A DNA stretch of 64,000 bases from Endoryza sp044226045. GTDB lineage: Bacteria > Bacteroidota > Bacteroidia > Chitinophagales > Chitinophagaceae. Each line of letters opens with the position of its first letter. Position 1 is the stretch's first letter. The stretch covers positions 90,544-154,543 of the forward strand of contig JBGAHR010000004.1 of NCBI GenBank assembly GCA_044226045.1, given 5' to 3'. This document shows positions 47,901-55,867 of the stretch, in pieces. The translations under genes and the position numbers were made by a program. The notes under the pieces were generated by a model. That model saw only the letters and a list, made by a program, of their open reading frames with translations. It had not been told where the DNA came from and did not search any database.

Positions 47901-48080
47901 CTATTTTTCCGGATTTGGGTCCTGGCCGGTTTCCTTTGAGCGAATCACATCCAGTGTTTTCTCCAGTAACTCCTGTCGCCTCTCGTGCTGCTGTTCTCTT
48001 CTGTCTGCCTGTTTGGTTCGAATATAGTGATCGAACCAAACAAAGAGGATAATAGCGATTATGGCGGTCAGCAAAATCAT
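47901..48080 (-). CDS. 59-residue membrane-anchored small protein inside the his segment
   Basis: The ATG at 48080 opens 59 codons that start MILLTAIIAIILFVWFDHY, one membrane span at residues 1-16. A highly charged helical tail follows, with 'RTKQADRREQQHERRQELLE' and ending GQDPNPEK. The start codon shares one base with the hisF stop codon, so translation is probably coupled. The hydrophobic N-span plus charged coiled tail is far from random. I know no his-pathway protein like it. It may tether or regulate the cytoplasmic his enzymes, or be an unrelated passenger. Confidence 0.65.
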   Translation of the reverse strand: MILLTAIIAIILFVWFDHYIRTKQADRREQQHERRQELLEKTLDVIRSKETGQDPNPEK

Positions 48081-48838
48081 TAAAGCCGGATGGGAATATT
48101 ATTAGAGTGCAAATATCGTTTTAAATCAGGAATCGCTATTTCCTTGAAGTGAAAGATGCTTGCGGCCAGGGCGGCATCGGCCTGGGCCAGTTCGAAAACA
48201 TCTTTGAAATGCTCCATCGTACCACCTCCACCGGAAGCGATCAAGGGGACAGGCAGCATCCTGGCCAACTGACCGGTAATATCGAGTGCGAAGCCTGCTT
48301 TTGTTCCGTCATGATTCATGGATGTCAGCAGGATCTCACCAGCTCCTCTTTGAACACCCTCCTGCGCCCATTCAATACATTTTTTTCCGGTTGGCGTCCG
48401 GCCGCCATTCAGGTATACATACCATTCGCCATCTTCTTCCTTTTTGGTATCGATTGCCAGCACCACACACTGACTGCCGAACTCTTTTTCCAGTTCCGTG
48501 ATCAGTTCCGGTCTTTTGAATGCGGAGGTATTGACGGATATTTTATCGGCTCCGTTCTGTAGTAACACTTTTACATCCTCCACACTACTGATTCCACCGC
48601 CCACCGTAAATGGAATATTGATGTGATGGGCGATCCTGTTCACCAGTTCACTGAGGGTTTTTCTTTTTTCTACGGTAGCTGTGATATCGAGGAACACCAG
48701 TTCATCCGCTCCTTCCTTTGCATAGCGCGCTCCGAGTTCAACCGGATCACCCGCATCGCGCAGGTCGACAAAATTGGTTCCTTTAACGGTTCTTCCATCT
48801 TTAATATCGAGACAGGGTATAATTCTTTTGGTCAGCAC
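48080..48838 (-). CDS. hisF: Imidazole glycerol phosphate synthase, cyclase subunit
   Basis: 252 residues, (beta-alpha)8 barrel. Hallmarks: 'LTKRIIPCLDIKDGRTVKGT' with catalytic Asp11, 'FTVGGGISSVEDVKVLLQNG', 'ADKISVNTSAFKRPELI', 'GEILLTSMNHDGTKAGF' with catalytic Asp130, and 'IASGGGGTMEHF'. With HisH it makes imidazole glycerol phosphate and AICAR from PRFAR and glutamine-derived ammonia. It lies 3 bp after hisA, and its stop overlaps the start of orf59. Confidence 0.98.
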   Translation of the reverse strand: MLTKRIIPCLDIKDGRTVKGTNFVDLRDAGDPVELGARYAKEGADELVFLDITATVEKRKTLSELVNRIAHHINIPFTVGGGISSVEDVKVLLQNGADKISVNTSAFKRPELITELEKEFGSQCVVLAIDTKKEEDGEWYVYLNGGRTPTGKKCIEWAQEGVQRGAGEILLTSMNHDGTKAGFALDITGQLARMLPVPLIASGGGGTMEHFKDVFELAQADAALAASIFHFKEIAIPDLKRYLHSNNIPIRL

Positions 48839-48841
48839 GGT

Positions 48842-49573
48842 TTACTTTTTTGTTTCAAGATTGAACTGTTGAATTTCCTGCAGGGATATCCTGTTTTCAT
48901 AGATGGCTTTACCCACAATGGCGCCACTGCATCCGGCAGTACGAAGATCTTCCAGGTCCTGCATGGTTGTAACGCCTCCGCTGGCAATCAATTGAAATCC
49001 GGGAAAAGACCGGAGGATTTTTTTATACAATTCCAGTGAGGGCCCTTCGAGTCTTCCATCCTTGCTGATGTCGGTACAGAATGCCTGGTTGATTCCGCGA
49101 TCGATGTATTTCCGAAGGAAACTGAATACATCCACACCGGTGGTTTCGAGCCACCCGCTGACTGCGATCTTCTCATTTTTTACATCCGCCCCCAGCAGGA
49201 ACCGATCGGCGCCGTAAGCCAACAACCAGCCGGTGAAAACAGCTTCGTCCTTTACTGCCAGGCTGCCAATGGTAGCCAGGGCAGCTCCGGAATTAAACAC
49301 AATCTTCAGGTCCTCTTCTTTCTTGATCCCTCCGCCAAAATCAATGACCAGTTTTGTTCTGGACGCGAGCGATTCCAGCACCTTCCAGTTTTTAACCTGT
49401 CCGGCTTTTGCTCCATCCAGGTCTACGAGGTGCAGCCGTTGAATGCCGGCATCCTCAAATGCCAGTGCTACTTCCAGGGGGTTTTCATTATAGATCTTCT
49501 TTTGCTGGTAGTCGCCTTCTGTGAGGCGAACACATTTTCCGTCGATAATATCTATTGCAGGTATGATGTCCAT
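48842..49573 (-). CDS. hisA: ProFAR isomerase (1-(5-phosphoribosyl)-5-[(5-phosphoribosylamino)methylideneamino]imidazole-4-carboxamide isomerase)
   Basis: 243 residues, (beta-alpha)8 barrel with two phosphate sites. 'MDIIPAIDIIDGKCVRLTEG' holds the catalytic Asp near residue 8, 'VIDFGGGIKKEEDLKIVFNS' one phosphate site, 'FCTDISKDGRLEGPSLELYK' the second catalytic Asp, and 'IASGGVTTMQDLEDLR' the other phosphate site. A separate trpF is present in the same operon, so this is a dedicated HisA and not a bifunctional PriA. The gap to hisH is a single base. Confidence 0.97.
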   Translation of the reverse strand: MDIIPAIDIIDGKCVRLTEGDYQQKKIYNENPLEVALAFEDAGIQRLHLVDLDGAKAGQVKNWKVLESLASRTKLVIDFGGGIKKEEDLKIVFNSGAALATIGSLAVKDEAVFTGWLLAYGADRFLLGADVKNEKIAVSGWLETTGVDVFSFLRKYIDRGINQAFCTDISKDGRLEGPSLELYKKILRSFPGFQLIASGGVTTMQDLEDLRTAGCSGAIVGKAIYENRISLQEIQQFNLETKK

Positions 49574-49574
49574 A

Positions 49575-50171
49575 TCAGATTGCCAGAAAATTTTTTAATA
49601 ATTGTTCCCCCACTGCCGCACTCTTTTCCGGGTGAAACTGAACTCCGTAAAAATTGTCTTTCTGCAATGCGGCACTGTACGGTTGTACATAATCGGCAGT
49701 GGCGATCGTGTGTTCCCCGAGAGCGGCATAAAAACCATGCACAAAATAGTAATAGCTGTGCTCCGGAATTTGATTAAACAAAACGGAGGAAAGATTGAAT
49801 ACATCATTCCATCCGATCTGTGGTACTTTAAGAGCAAGGTTTTTTTCAGCCGGAGTAAATTTCTTCACCTGTTCATCAAATATGCCAATGCAGCGGGTGT
49901 CATTCTCTTCAGAATAGGAACAGAGCAACTGCATTCCGAGGCAAATACCCAAAACAGGTTGCTGAAGGCTCCTGATAACCTCATCCAGTTTTCTTTCCCT
50001 TAGGTAATTCATCGCACTGCTGGCTTCCCCAACACCGGGGAAAATTACTTTATCGGCAGCACGGATCTCTTCCACATTATCTGTAACATGAGCCCTGGCT
50101 CCTATCCTCTCCAGCGCATACAGCACAGATTGAATATTGCCCGCGTTATATTTTATGATGGCTAATTCCAT
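49575..50171 (-). CDS. hisH: Imidazole glycerol phosphate synthase, glutaminase subunit
   Basis: 198 residues from the ATG at 50171 (MELAIIKYNAGNIQSV); an in-frame TTG lies 15 bp earlier. The class I glutamine amidotransferase triad is 'PVLGICLGMQLLCSYSEEND' (Cys near 80) and 'FYGVQFHPEKSAAVG' (His-Glu near 180). It channels ammonia to HisF. It is the first his gene of the supraoperon, only 21 bp after trpA. Confidence 0.96.
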   Translation of the reverse strand: MELAIIKYNAGNIQSVLYALERIGARAHVTDNVEEIRAADKVIFPGVGEASSAMNYLRERKLDEVIRSLQQPVLGICLGMQLLCSYSEENDTRCIGIFDEQVKKFTPAEKNLALKVPQIGWNDVFNLSSVLFNQIPEHSYYYFVHGFYAALGEHTIATADYVQPYSAALQKDNFYGVQFHPEKSAAVGEQLLKNFLAI

Positions 50172-50192
50172 ATTGAACGTTATCAATGATAG

Positions 50193-50978
50193 TTACAGGG
50201 TAACTTGTTTTGTTATGATTGATCCGATAAACCGGTTGGTTACGGTTTCAATATCTGTTGCATCCTGCAATGCCTGGATATAGGCAGAACCGATGATGGC
50301 GCCGGATGAATGCCGGCAGGCCTGATCAAATGTCTCCCGGTCGCGAATACCGAATCCTACGAGGATCGGATTTTTTAATTGATAGGAAGACAATCTGTCG
50401 AGGTAATTCATAACCTCATTCATGTCCTTGTCCTTGCCGGTTGTGGACGAAGATGATACGGCATACAGGAAACCGCTGCTGAGCGAATCCAGTTTGCGTA
50501 CGCGCGCTTCGGAAGTTTCGGGCGTAACCAGGAAAATAAAATTCAGGCCATACTTCTGTAATATGGGCCCGTATTCCGTTTCAAATTCATGTTCCGGCAG
50601 GTCGGGCAGAATAAATCCATCTACCGGGATCGCCGCTGCCTGCTGACAAAATCTTTCAAAGCCAAATTGAAGGATCGGATTCATGTACCCCATGAGTATG
50701 ATCGGAATCTGCACTTCCCGGCGAACGTCCTGCAATTGCTCAAATAATTTCTCTATGCTCATTCCCTTTGATAAAGCCACCGCGCTGCTGTGCTGAATCA
50801 CCGGACCATCGGCGAGCGGGTCACTGTAAGGCATACCCAGTTCAATAATATCCGCGCCGGCTTTTTGCAAGGCCTGCATTACAGGGACCGTACTTTCCAG
50901 TTGCGGAAATCCTGCCGTACAGTACACATTCAGTATCCTGCTTTTCTTGCTTTTAAATAGTTCCTGTAATCGATTCAT
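50193..50978 (-). CDS. trpA: Tryptophan synthase alpha chain
   Basis: 261 residues, TIM barrel. It cleaves indole-3-glycerol phosphate to indole and glyceraldehyde 3-phosphate. Visible: 'YCTAGFPQLESTVPVMQALQ' start, 'GADIIELGMPYSDPLADGPV' with catalytic Glu and Asp, 'IILMGYMNPILQFGFERF', 'PDLPEHEFETEYGP', 'PILVGFGIRDRETF'. It follows trpB by 20 bp and precedes hisH by 21 bp. Confidence 0.97.
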   Translation of the reverse strand: MNRLQELFKSKKSRILNVYCTAGFPQLESTVPVMQALQKAGADIIELGMPYSDPLADGPVIQHSSAVALSKGMSIEKLFEQLQDVRREVQIPIILMGYMNPILQFGFERFCQQAAAIPVDGFILPDLPEHEFETEYGPILQKYGLNFIFLVTPETSEARVRKLDSLSSGFLYAVSSSSTTGKDKDMNEVMNYLDRLSSYQLKNPILVGFGIRDRETFDQACRHSSGAIIGSAYIQALQDATDIETVTNRFIGSIITKQVTL

Positions 50979-50998
50979 ATTATCCTTTCAAACGGTGA

Positions 50999-52219
50999 TT
51001 AAAGATTCATGTGATTCATATAAGTCGCGAGGTCTTTGTCTCCCCGTCCGCTCAGACATAATACCACGGTATCAGTTGATTTGAATTTACATTCCCGTAG
51101 CGCTGCCAGGGCATGTGATGATTCGAGGGCCGGGATGATTCCCTCCAGACGGGCCAGTTGAAAAGCGGCCTCGAGCGCCTCTTCATCCGTAGCGCTGAGG
51201 AACCGGGCACGACCGGTTTCATATAAATGCGCATGAAGGGGACCGATACCGGGATAATCCAGTCCGGCAGAAATACTGTGTGGTTCCACAACCTGTCCAT
51301 CGGCCGTTTGCATCACCAGGCTTTTGCTTCCGTGCAGGATGCCGGGTTTTCCAAGTTGTGTTGTAGCAGCACTCATTCCGCTGTGAACTCCATGACCGGC
51401 AGCTTCTACTGCCACCAGTTCAACAGAAAATTCTTCGAGGAAATGATAGAAAGCACCGGCGGCATTACTCCCTCCGCCCACACAGGCAACCACCGCAGTC
51501 GGCAATGCTGTTCCTGTTTCTTCCTGCAATTGCAGACGAATCTCTTCACTGATCACACTTTGGAACCTGGCTACCATATCCGGATAAGGGTGTGGCCCTA
51601 CCACACTACCGATAATATAATGTGTATCGGAAGGATTGTTGATCCAGTCACGGATGGCTTCGTTGGTAGCATCTTTCAGGGTTTTGCTTCCGCTCGTAGC
51701 CGGTATTACTTTCGCTCCCAGCATTTTCATCCTGGCCACATTGGGTGCCTGCCGCTCGATGTCTTTCTCTCCCATGTAAACGATACATTCAATACCCTTC
51801 AGCGCACAGACTGTAGCAGTAGCAACTCCGTGTTGCCCGGCCCCGGTTTCTGCGATGATCCTTTTCTTACCCAGCCTTTGTGCGAGTAAAATTTGTCCAA
51901 CAGTATTATTGATCTTATGCGCGCCGGTATGACAGAGATCTTCTCTTTTCAGATAAATGCGGGTGTTCAGTTCTTTACTGAGTCGCTCTGCCAGGTAAAG
52001 CGGTGTTGGTCTACCCACGTAATTCTTCAACAGGTCCCTGAACTCTTTCTGAAAGGAGGCTTCGTAAATAATTTCCAGGTATCTCGACTTCAATTCTTCC
52101 ACATTGCGATGAAGCATTTCCGGAATAAAGGCCCCACCAAAGTGACCATAGTATCCAAAGATATCAGGCTGACGAAATGTGCCTTTGTATCTCCCCAATG
52201 TAACGGTTTGTCTGATCAT
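50999..52219 (-). CDS. trpB: Tryptophan synthase beta chain
   Basis: 406 residues. A PLP enzyme that joins indole and serine to tryptophan. 'GRPTPLYLAERLSKEL', 'HTGAHKINNTVGQILLAQRL' with the PLP Lys at about 99, 'AETGAGQHGVATATVCALKG', 'VACVGGGSNAAGAFYHF' (phosphate-binding loop) and 'CLSGRGDKDL' all match TrpB1. The N-terminal start with 'GYYGHFGGAFIPEMLHRNVE' is complete. The distance to the upstream GNAT gene (46 bp) is one of the larger gaps in the operon, but no terminator is seen. Confidence 0.98.
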   Translation of the reverse strand: MIRQTVTLGRYKGTFRQPDIFGYYGHFGGAFIPEMLHRNVEELKSRYLEIIYEASFQKEFRDLLKNYVGRPTPLYLAERLSKELNTRIYLKREDLCHTGAHKINNTVGQILLAQRLGKKRIIAETGAGQHGVATATVCALKGIECIVYMGEKDIERQAPNVARMKMLGAKVIPATSGSKTLKDATNEAIRDWINNPSDTHYIIGSVVGPHPYPDMVARFQSVISEEIRLQLQEETGTALPTAVVACVGGGSNAAGAFYHFLEEFSVELVAVEAAGHGVHSGMSAATTQLGKPGILHGSKSLVMQTADGQVVEPHSISAGLDYPGIGPLHAHLYETGRARFLSATDEEALEAAFQLARLEGIIPALESSHALAALRECKFKSTDTVVLCLSGRGDKDLATYMNHMNL

Positions 52220-52265
52220 TTTTTATTTATTGAAACGGCCAATACTGTATTAATAAATAACGGAT

Positions 52266-52766
52266 TTATTTGTTGATTAACATCACCTGCAAAAAAACCA
52301 GGTCAAGCCATCGGTTAAATTTCCATCCCACTTCACGGAAAAGCGCCACCTGTTCGAATCCGAATTTCTGATGCAGCCTGATACTGGCATCATTACTTGC
52401 ATCAATACCCGCAATCATGGTGTGCATGCCTGCCTTCCTCGCTTCGTTCATGATCACCGGCAGTAATAAACTCCCTACTCCCTTTCCTCTTGCTTCGGCG
52501 GCCACATATATGGAGTTTTCCACTGTATACTGATAGGCTGCCCAGGCACGGAAGGGACCGAAACTGCCAAACCCCAGCATCTTTCCATTTTCTTCTGCCA
52601 TCCACACTGGTATGCCTTGTTCCTGTTTGGTCTCCAGCCACTGCCGCCTCATTTCCAGGGTATGCGGCTGGTAATCGTATACGGCCGTGGTGTTCTCTAT
52701 CACTTCGTTATAGATTTCCAGCATGGCCGGCAAATCCTTTTCTGTTGCTATTCTTAATTCAGGCAT
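52266..52766 (-). CDS. GNAT acetyltransferase (phosphinothricin / L-amino acid N-acetyltransferase type) inside the trp operon
   Basis: 166 residues from the ATG at 52766 (MPELRIATEKDLPAMLEIYN). The GNAT motifs are 'VYVAAEARGKGVGSLLL' (acetyl-CoA pyrophosphate loop, read as 'IYVAAEARGKGVGSLLLPVI') and 'NDASIRLHQKFGFEQVALFR'. 'NTTAVYDYQPHTLEMRRQW' and 'AYQYTVENSIYV' are typical of the phosphinothricin N-acetyltransferase/MddA subgroup, which acetylates methionine sulfoximine and related amino acids. It sits between trpF and trpB in the same direction with 13 and 46 bp gaps. Its link to tryptophan synthesis is unclear; the enzyme could acetylate an amino-acid analogue or anthranilate-like compound (speculation). 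Confidence 0.85.
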   Translation of the reverse strand: MPELRIATEKDLPAMLEIYNEVIENTTAVYDYQPHTLEMRRQWLETKQEQGIPVWMAEENGKMLGFGSFGPFRAWAAYQYTVENSIYVAAEARGKGVGSLLLPVIMNEARKAGMHTMIAGIDASNDASIRLHQKFGFEQVALFREVGWKFNRWLDLVFLQVMLINK

Positions 52767-52779
52767 CTTATTCACAATT

Positions 52780-53412
52780 TTAGCCAAGGATCTTTGTGGC
52801 GAAATCACGAACCTTATCCATATCCTTGATGCCCGGGCTCAGTTCAAACTTACTGTTGATATCTACCGCAAACAGGGCCTTCGCCACCGGCTCTGTTGAA
52901 AATGCTTTCAGTTTATCCTCATCACCCGGCTCTATTCCTCCACTCAGGAAAAAAGGTTTACCGATTGTTTCTCCTTTCAACAGGTGCCAGTCGAATTTCT
53001 TTCCCGTTCCGCCATATCCGGCTCCCATGGTATCAAACATAAACATGTCGCATACATCCATATAAGGCCGGATCATCCAGGATACGCTGTCGTTATCGCT
53101 GATCCGAAAGGCCTTAACGACTGAAACGTAATCAGCGATCTTTTCACAGTATTTGGGGTTTTCATCGCCATGGAGCTGAACCATGTGCAGGCGGCATTCA
53201 TCCACCATATGTAACACTTCTTCAATGGGCGAGTTCACAAACACCCCCACTTTGTTAATACTGTTTTCTTTTCGCAGTTGTGTGGTCGTCATATGCTTGA
53301 ACACATAACGCGGGCTCTTCGGATAAAAAATAAACCCGGCAAAACCGACGCCCATGCCGGCGAGTTGTTCTACCTGTTCGGGTTGGGTCATGCCGCAAAC
53401 TTTGATTCTCAT
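52780..53412 (-). CDS. trpF: Phosphoribosylanthranilate isomerase
   Basis: 210 residues, TIM barrel. 'MRIKVCGMTQPEQVEQL' carries the general base Cys7, 'GFIFYPKSPRYV' is the family signature, 'MVQLHGDENPKYCEKI' and 'MFDTMGAGYGGTGKKFDW' hold the catalytic Asp, and 'FFLSGGIEPGDEDKL' and 'AVDINSKFELSPGIKDMDK' form the phosphate site. It performs the Amadori rearrangement of PRA to CdRP. The distance to trpC is 49 bp. Confidence 0.97.
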   Translation of the reverse strand: MRIKVCGMTQPEQVEQLAGMGVGFAGFIFYPKSPRYVFKHMTTTQLRKENSINKVGVFVNSPIEEVLHMVDECRLHMVQLHGDENPKYCEKIADYVSVVKAFRISDNDSVSWMIRPYMDVCDMFMFDTMGAGYGGTGKKFDWHLLKGETIGKPFFLSGGIEPGDEDKLKAFSTEPVAKALFAVDINSKFELSPGIKDMDKVRDFATKILG

Positions 53413-53461
53413 GCTGAAACCTGATTTTAAGTGTTAATGCAGCAATCGTTATAGAGATCAA

Positions 53462-54271
53462 TTAATTTAACTGTGAGGCTTTCCCCAATTCCGTCACAAA
53501 GGACTTAAACGCTTCCCCGGGATTCGGTTCTTTCATAAAATTTTCACCAATCAGGAAACCGCTGAATCCATGCTGACGGAACAGTTGAATATTCTGAATC
53601 TGGCTGATACCACTTTCTGCCACTTTGATCTTTCCGGCCGGTATCTTTTCTGCCATTCGCAAGCTGCGATCAATATCCACTGCAAAGGTTTTCAGATCAC
53701 GATTATTGATACCAATGATCTCTGTTTCCTCGCAGATATGGCCCAGCTCCGACTCTTCATGCAACTCGAGCAACACTTCGAGTCCGATGCTTCGCGCATA
53801 AGCCGCCATGCTCTGCACCTCTCCGGGCGTCAGGCAGGCCGCAATGAGCAAAATTACGTCGGCCCCAAATGCCTTTGCTTCGGCGATTTGCCAGGGATCG
53901 ATCATAAAATCTTTCCTTAGTACCGGAATATCTGTGATCACTTTGGTTTGTATGAGGTCATCGAGATCGCCCCCAAAAAACTCGCGATCGGTTAATACCG
54001 AGATGGCTGCAGCGCCATGGTAATTGTAAGGTGCCACTACCGGTTCCACTTCGAGTTCCGGTTTGGTAAACCAGCCTTTACTCGGGCTCTTTCTTTTGAA
54101 CTCCGCAATGATACCCGTGCTGCCAGGCCGCAAAAGACTTTCCTTCAGCGAGCGGTTGGTAAAATTCCAGAAGAAACCTTCCTTCTCAAATCTTTCCACA
54201 CTACTCTTCGCCTTGAAAAACTCAATCTCTTTTCGCTTATGGGCAATGATGGTATCTAATATGGTACTCAT
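53462..54271 (-). CDS. trpC: Indole-3-glycerol phosphate synthase
   Basis: 269 residues with the N-terminal helix extension of IGPS. 'IIAEFKRKSPSKGWF' contains the catalytic Lys and ring-closing region, 'AAAISVLTDREFFGGDLDDL', 'PVLRKDFMIDPWQIAEAKA', 'VLLELHEESELGHI', 'IGINNRDLKTFAVDI' and 'VAESGISQIQNIQLFRQHG' complete the set. It closes the indole ring from CdRP. Its start overlaps the trpD stop by 4 bp (ATGA), so it is translationally coupled. Confidence 0.97.
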   Translation of the reverse strand: MSTILDTIIAHKRKEIEFFKAKSSVERFEKEGFFWNFTNRSLKESLLRPGSTGIIAEFKRKSPSKGWFTKPELEVEPVVAPYNYHGAAAISVLTDREFFGGDLDDLIQTKVITDIPVLRKDFMIDPWQIAEAKAFGADVILLIAACLTPGEVQSMAAYARSIGLEVLLELHEESELGHICEETEIIGINNRDLKTFAVDIDRSLRMAEKIPAGKIKVAESGISQIQNIQLFRQHGFSGFLIGENFMKEPNPGEAFKSFVTELGKASQLN

Positions 54272-55260
54272 TGTATGGATATCAATTGTTGTAATGACTG
54301 ATACGCTTTTCCGGATTCGAGGCTTTCCACTGCTGCGGTGTATGCATCGTCATACGATTTGTATTTACCGGTGCAATTCAGCGCCATAGCTGCATTGGCA
54401 AGAACTACGGCATTTTGAGCCCAACTCCCTTCACGTTTCAGTATCTTCTGAAATATTTTAGCGGCTTCCTCAACGGTGTTACCACCATAAATATCCGACT
54501 GGCTTACGGCTCTTTTTCCCAGTTGCTCGGGCGTCATTACTTTCTCTCCTTCTTTCGTAATGACCTTGGTATCGTTGGTCAGTGAAATCTCGTCGTACCC
54601 ATCGAGGCCATGGATAATTGTAAATGCTTTGCCGGTTTGCTGCAACAGGTAATTGTATATTCTGGCCATTTCAAGGTTATATACGCCTACCAGTTGAAAA
54701 TCCGGTTGTGCCGGATTCACCATGGGGCCGAGCATATTAAAAAAAGTACGTACGCCGAGATTTTTCCGAATGGGTCCTACTGTTTTCAATGCCGGATGAA
54801 AGAGGGGCGCATGCAGGAAACAGATATTGGCATGCTCCACTTCGCGCAGGAGCCTGTCTGTATCATTCTTGAACTTATACCCCAACTGCTCCATCACATT
54901 GGAGGCCCCGCTGATACTGGATGCGCCGTAGTTGCCATGTTTGGTCACTTTTTGACCCGCGCCCGCTACAATAAAGCAGGCCAGGGTGGAAATATTAAAA
55001 GTGTTTTTGCCGTCACCACCTGTGCCCACTATATCCATCAGTCCCTCCTGCTGCAGGCGAACCGGTACACATAATTCCAGCAAGGCGTCGCGGAAACCCT
55101 GCAGTTCCTCGATGGTGATACTGCGCATGAGGTATACCGTCATGAATGAAGTGATCTCATGTTCGTTGTACACACCCTTTCCCACGTTCAGCAGCACTTC
55201 CTTTGCTTTTTCGCGATCGAGTGTTTTATGTTCAAAAAGGTATTGAAGAATTTTTTTCAT
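54268..55260 (-). CDS. trpD: Anthranilate phosphoribosyltransferase
   Basis: 330 residues. 'MDIVGTGGDGKNTFNISTLA' is the PRPP-binding GTGGD loop (about residue 79), 'VTKHGNYGASSISGASNVME' and 'FLHAPLFHPALKTVGPIRKN' bind anthranilate, and 'TFFNMLGPMVNPA' follows. It transfers phosphoribose to anthranilate. TrpD and TrpG are separate genes here, unlike the fused TrpGD of enterics. Confidence 0.97.
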   Translation of the reverse strand: MKKILQYLFEHKTLDREKAKEVLLNVGKGVYNEHEITSFMTVYLMRSITIEELQGFRDALLELCVPVRLQQEGLMDIVGTGGDGKNTFNISTLACFIVAGAGQKVTKHGNYGASSISGASNVMEQLGYKFKNDTDRLLREVEHANICFLHAPLFHPALKTVGPIRKNLGVRTFFNMLGPMVNPAQPDFQLVGVYNLEMARIYNYLLQQTGKAFTIIHGLDGYDEISLTNDTKVITKEGEKVMTPEQLGKRAVSQSDIYGGNTVEEAAKIFQKILKREGSWAQNAVVLANAAMALNCTGKYKSYDDAYTAAVESLESGKAYQSLQQLISIQ

Positions 55261-55283
55261 GTCATTTCATTTAAATCACCGCA

Positions 55284-55850
55284 TTACTGTTTTAGCCAGT
55301 TTCTCATGATCGCTTCACCCATGGGTGTCAACACGCTTTCCGGATGAAACTGTACACCCTGTACATCATATGTCTTATGCTGAAGGGCCATGATCCAATC
55401 CTGTTCGTCGGTGGCGGTAATTTCCAGTTCTGCCGGAAATTGATTCCTGTTCACTACCCAGCTGTGATAACGCCCTACTTCCAGTTGCGCCGGCAATCCT
55501 TTGAAAAGAGGCGCTGTATTATCTACCCTGATGGGTGTTGCCACGCCATGATAAACCGTGCTGAGATTGGTCAATTCACCTCCAAAAGCCTGACCGATGG
55601 CCTGGTGTCCGAGACAGACACCGAGTATACTTTTTACCGGAGCATATTCCTTTATCAGCGGGAGCAACAAACCTGCCTCTTCCGGAATACCAGGTCCTGG
55701 CGAAAGAATGATCTTGTCATAGCTCTTTACTTTCTCCAGGGCGATCTGGTCGTTGCGAAATACCTCCACTTTCTGATGAATGATCTTTTCAACGAGGTGA
55801 ACCAGGTTGTAAGTAAAAGAGTCGTAATTATCGAAAACTAGAATTTTCAT
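55284..55850 (-). CDS. trpG: Anthranilate synthase component II (glutaminase)
   Basis: 188 residues. 'ILVFDNYDSFTYNLVHLVE' is the diagnostic start. 'LSPGPGIPEEAG', 'SILGVCLGHQAIGQAFGGEL' with the nucleophilic Cys at about 80, and 'DVQGVQFHPESVLTPMGEAI' with His and Glu complete the class I amidotransferase. It supplies ammonia to TrpE. In some bacteria this subunit is shared with p-aminobenzoate synthesis. Gaps are 17 bp to trpE and 23 bp to trpD. Confidence 0.97.
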   Translation of the reverse strand: MKILVFDNYDSFTYNLVHLVEKIIHQKVEVFRNDQIALEKVKSYDKIILSPGPGIPEEAGLLLPLIKEYAPVKSILGVCLGHQAIGQAFGGELTNLSTVYHGVATPIRVDNTAPLFKGLPAQLEVGRYHSWVVNRNQFPAELEITATDEQDWIMALQHKTYDVQGVQFHPESVLTPMGEAIMRNWLKQ

Positions 55851-55867
55851 GTTTTGTTCCTGTCTTT

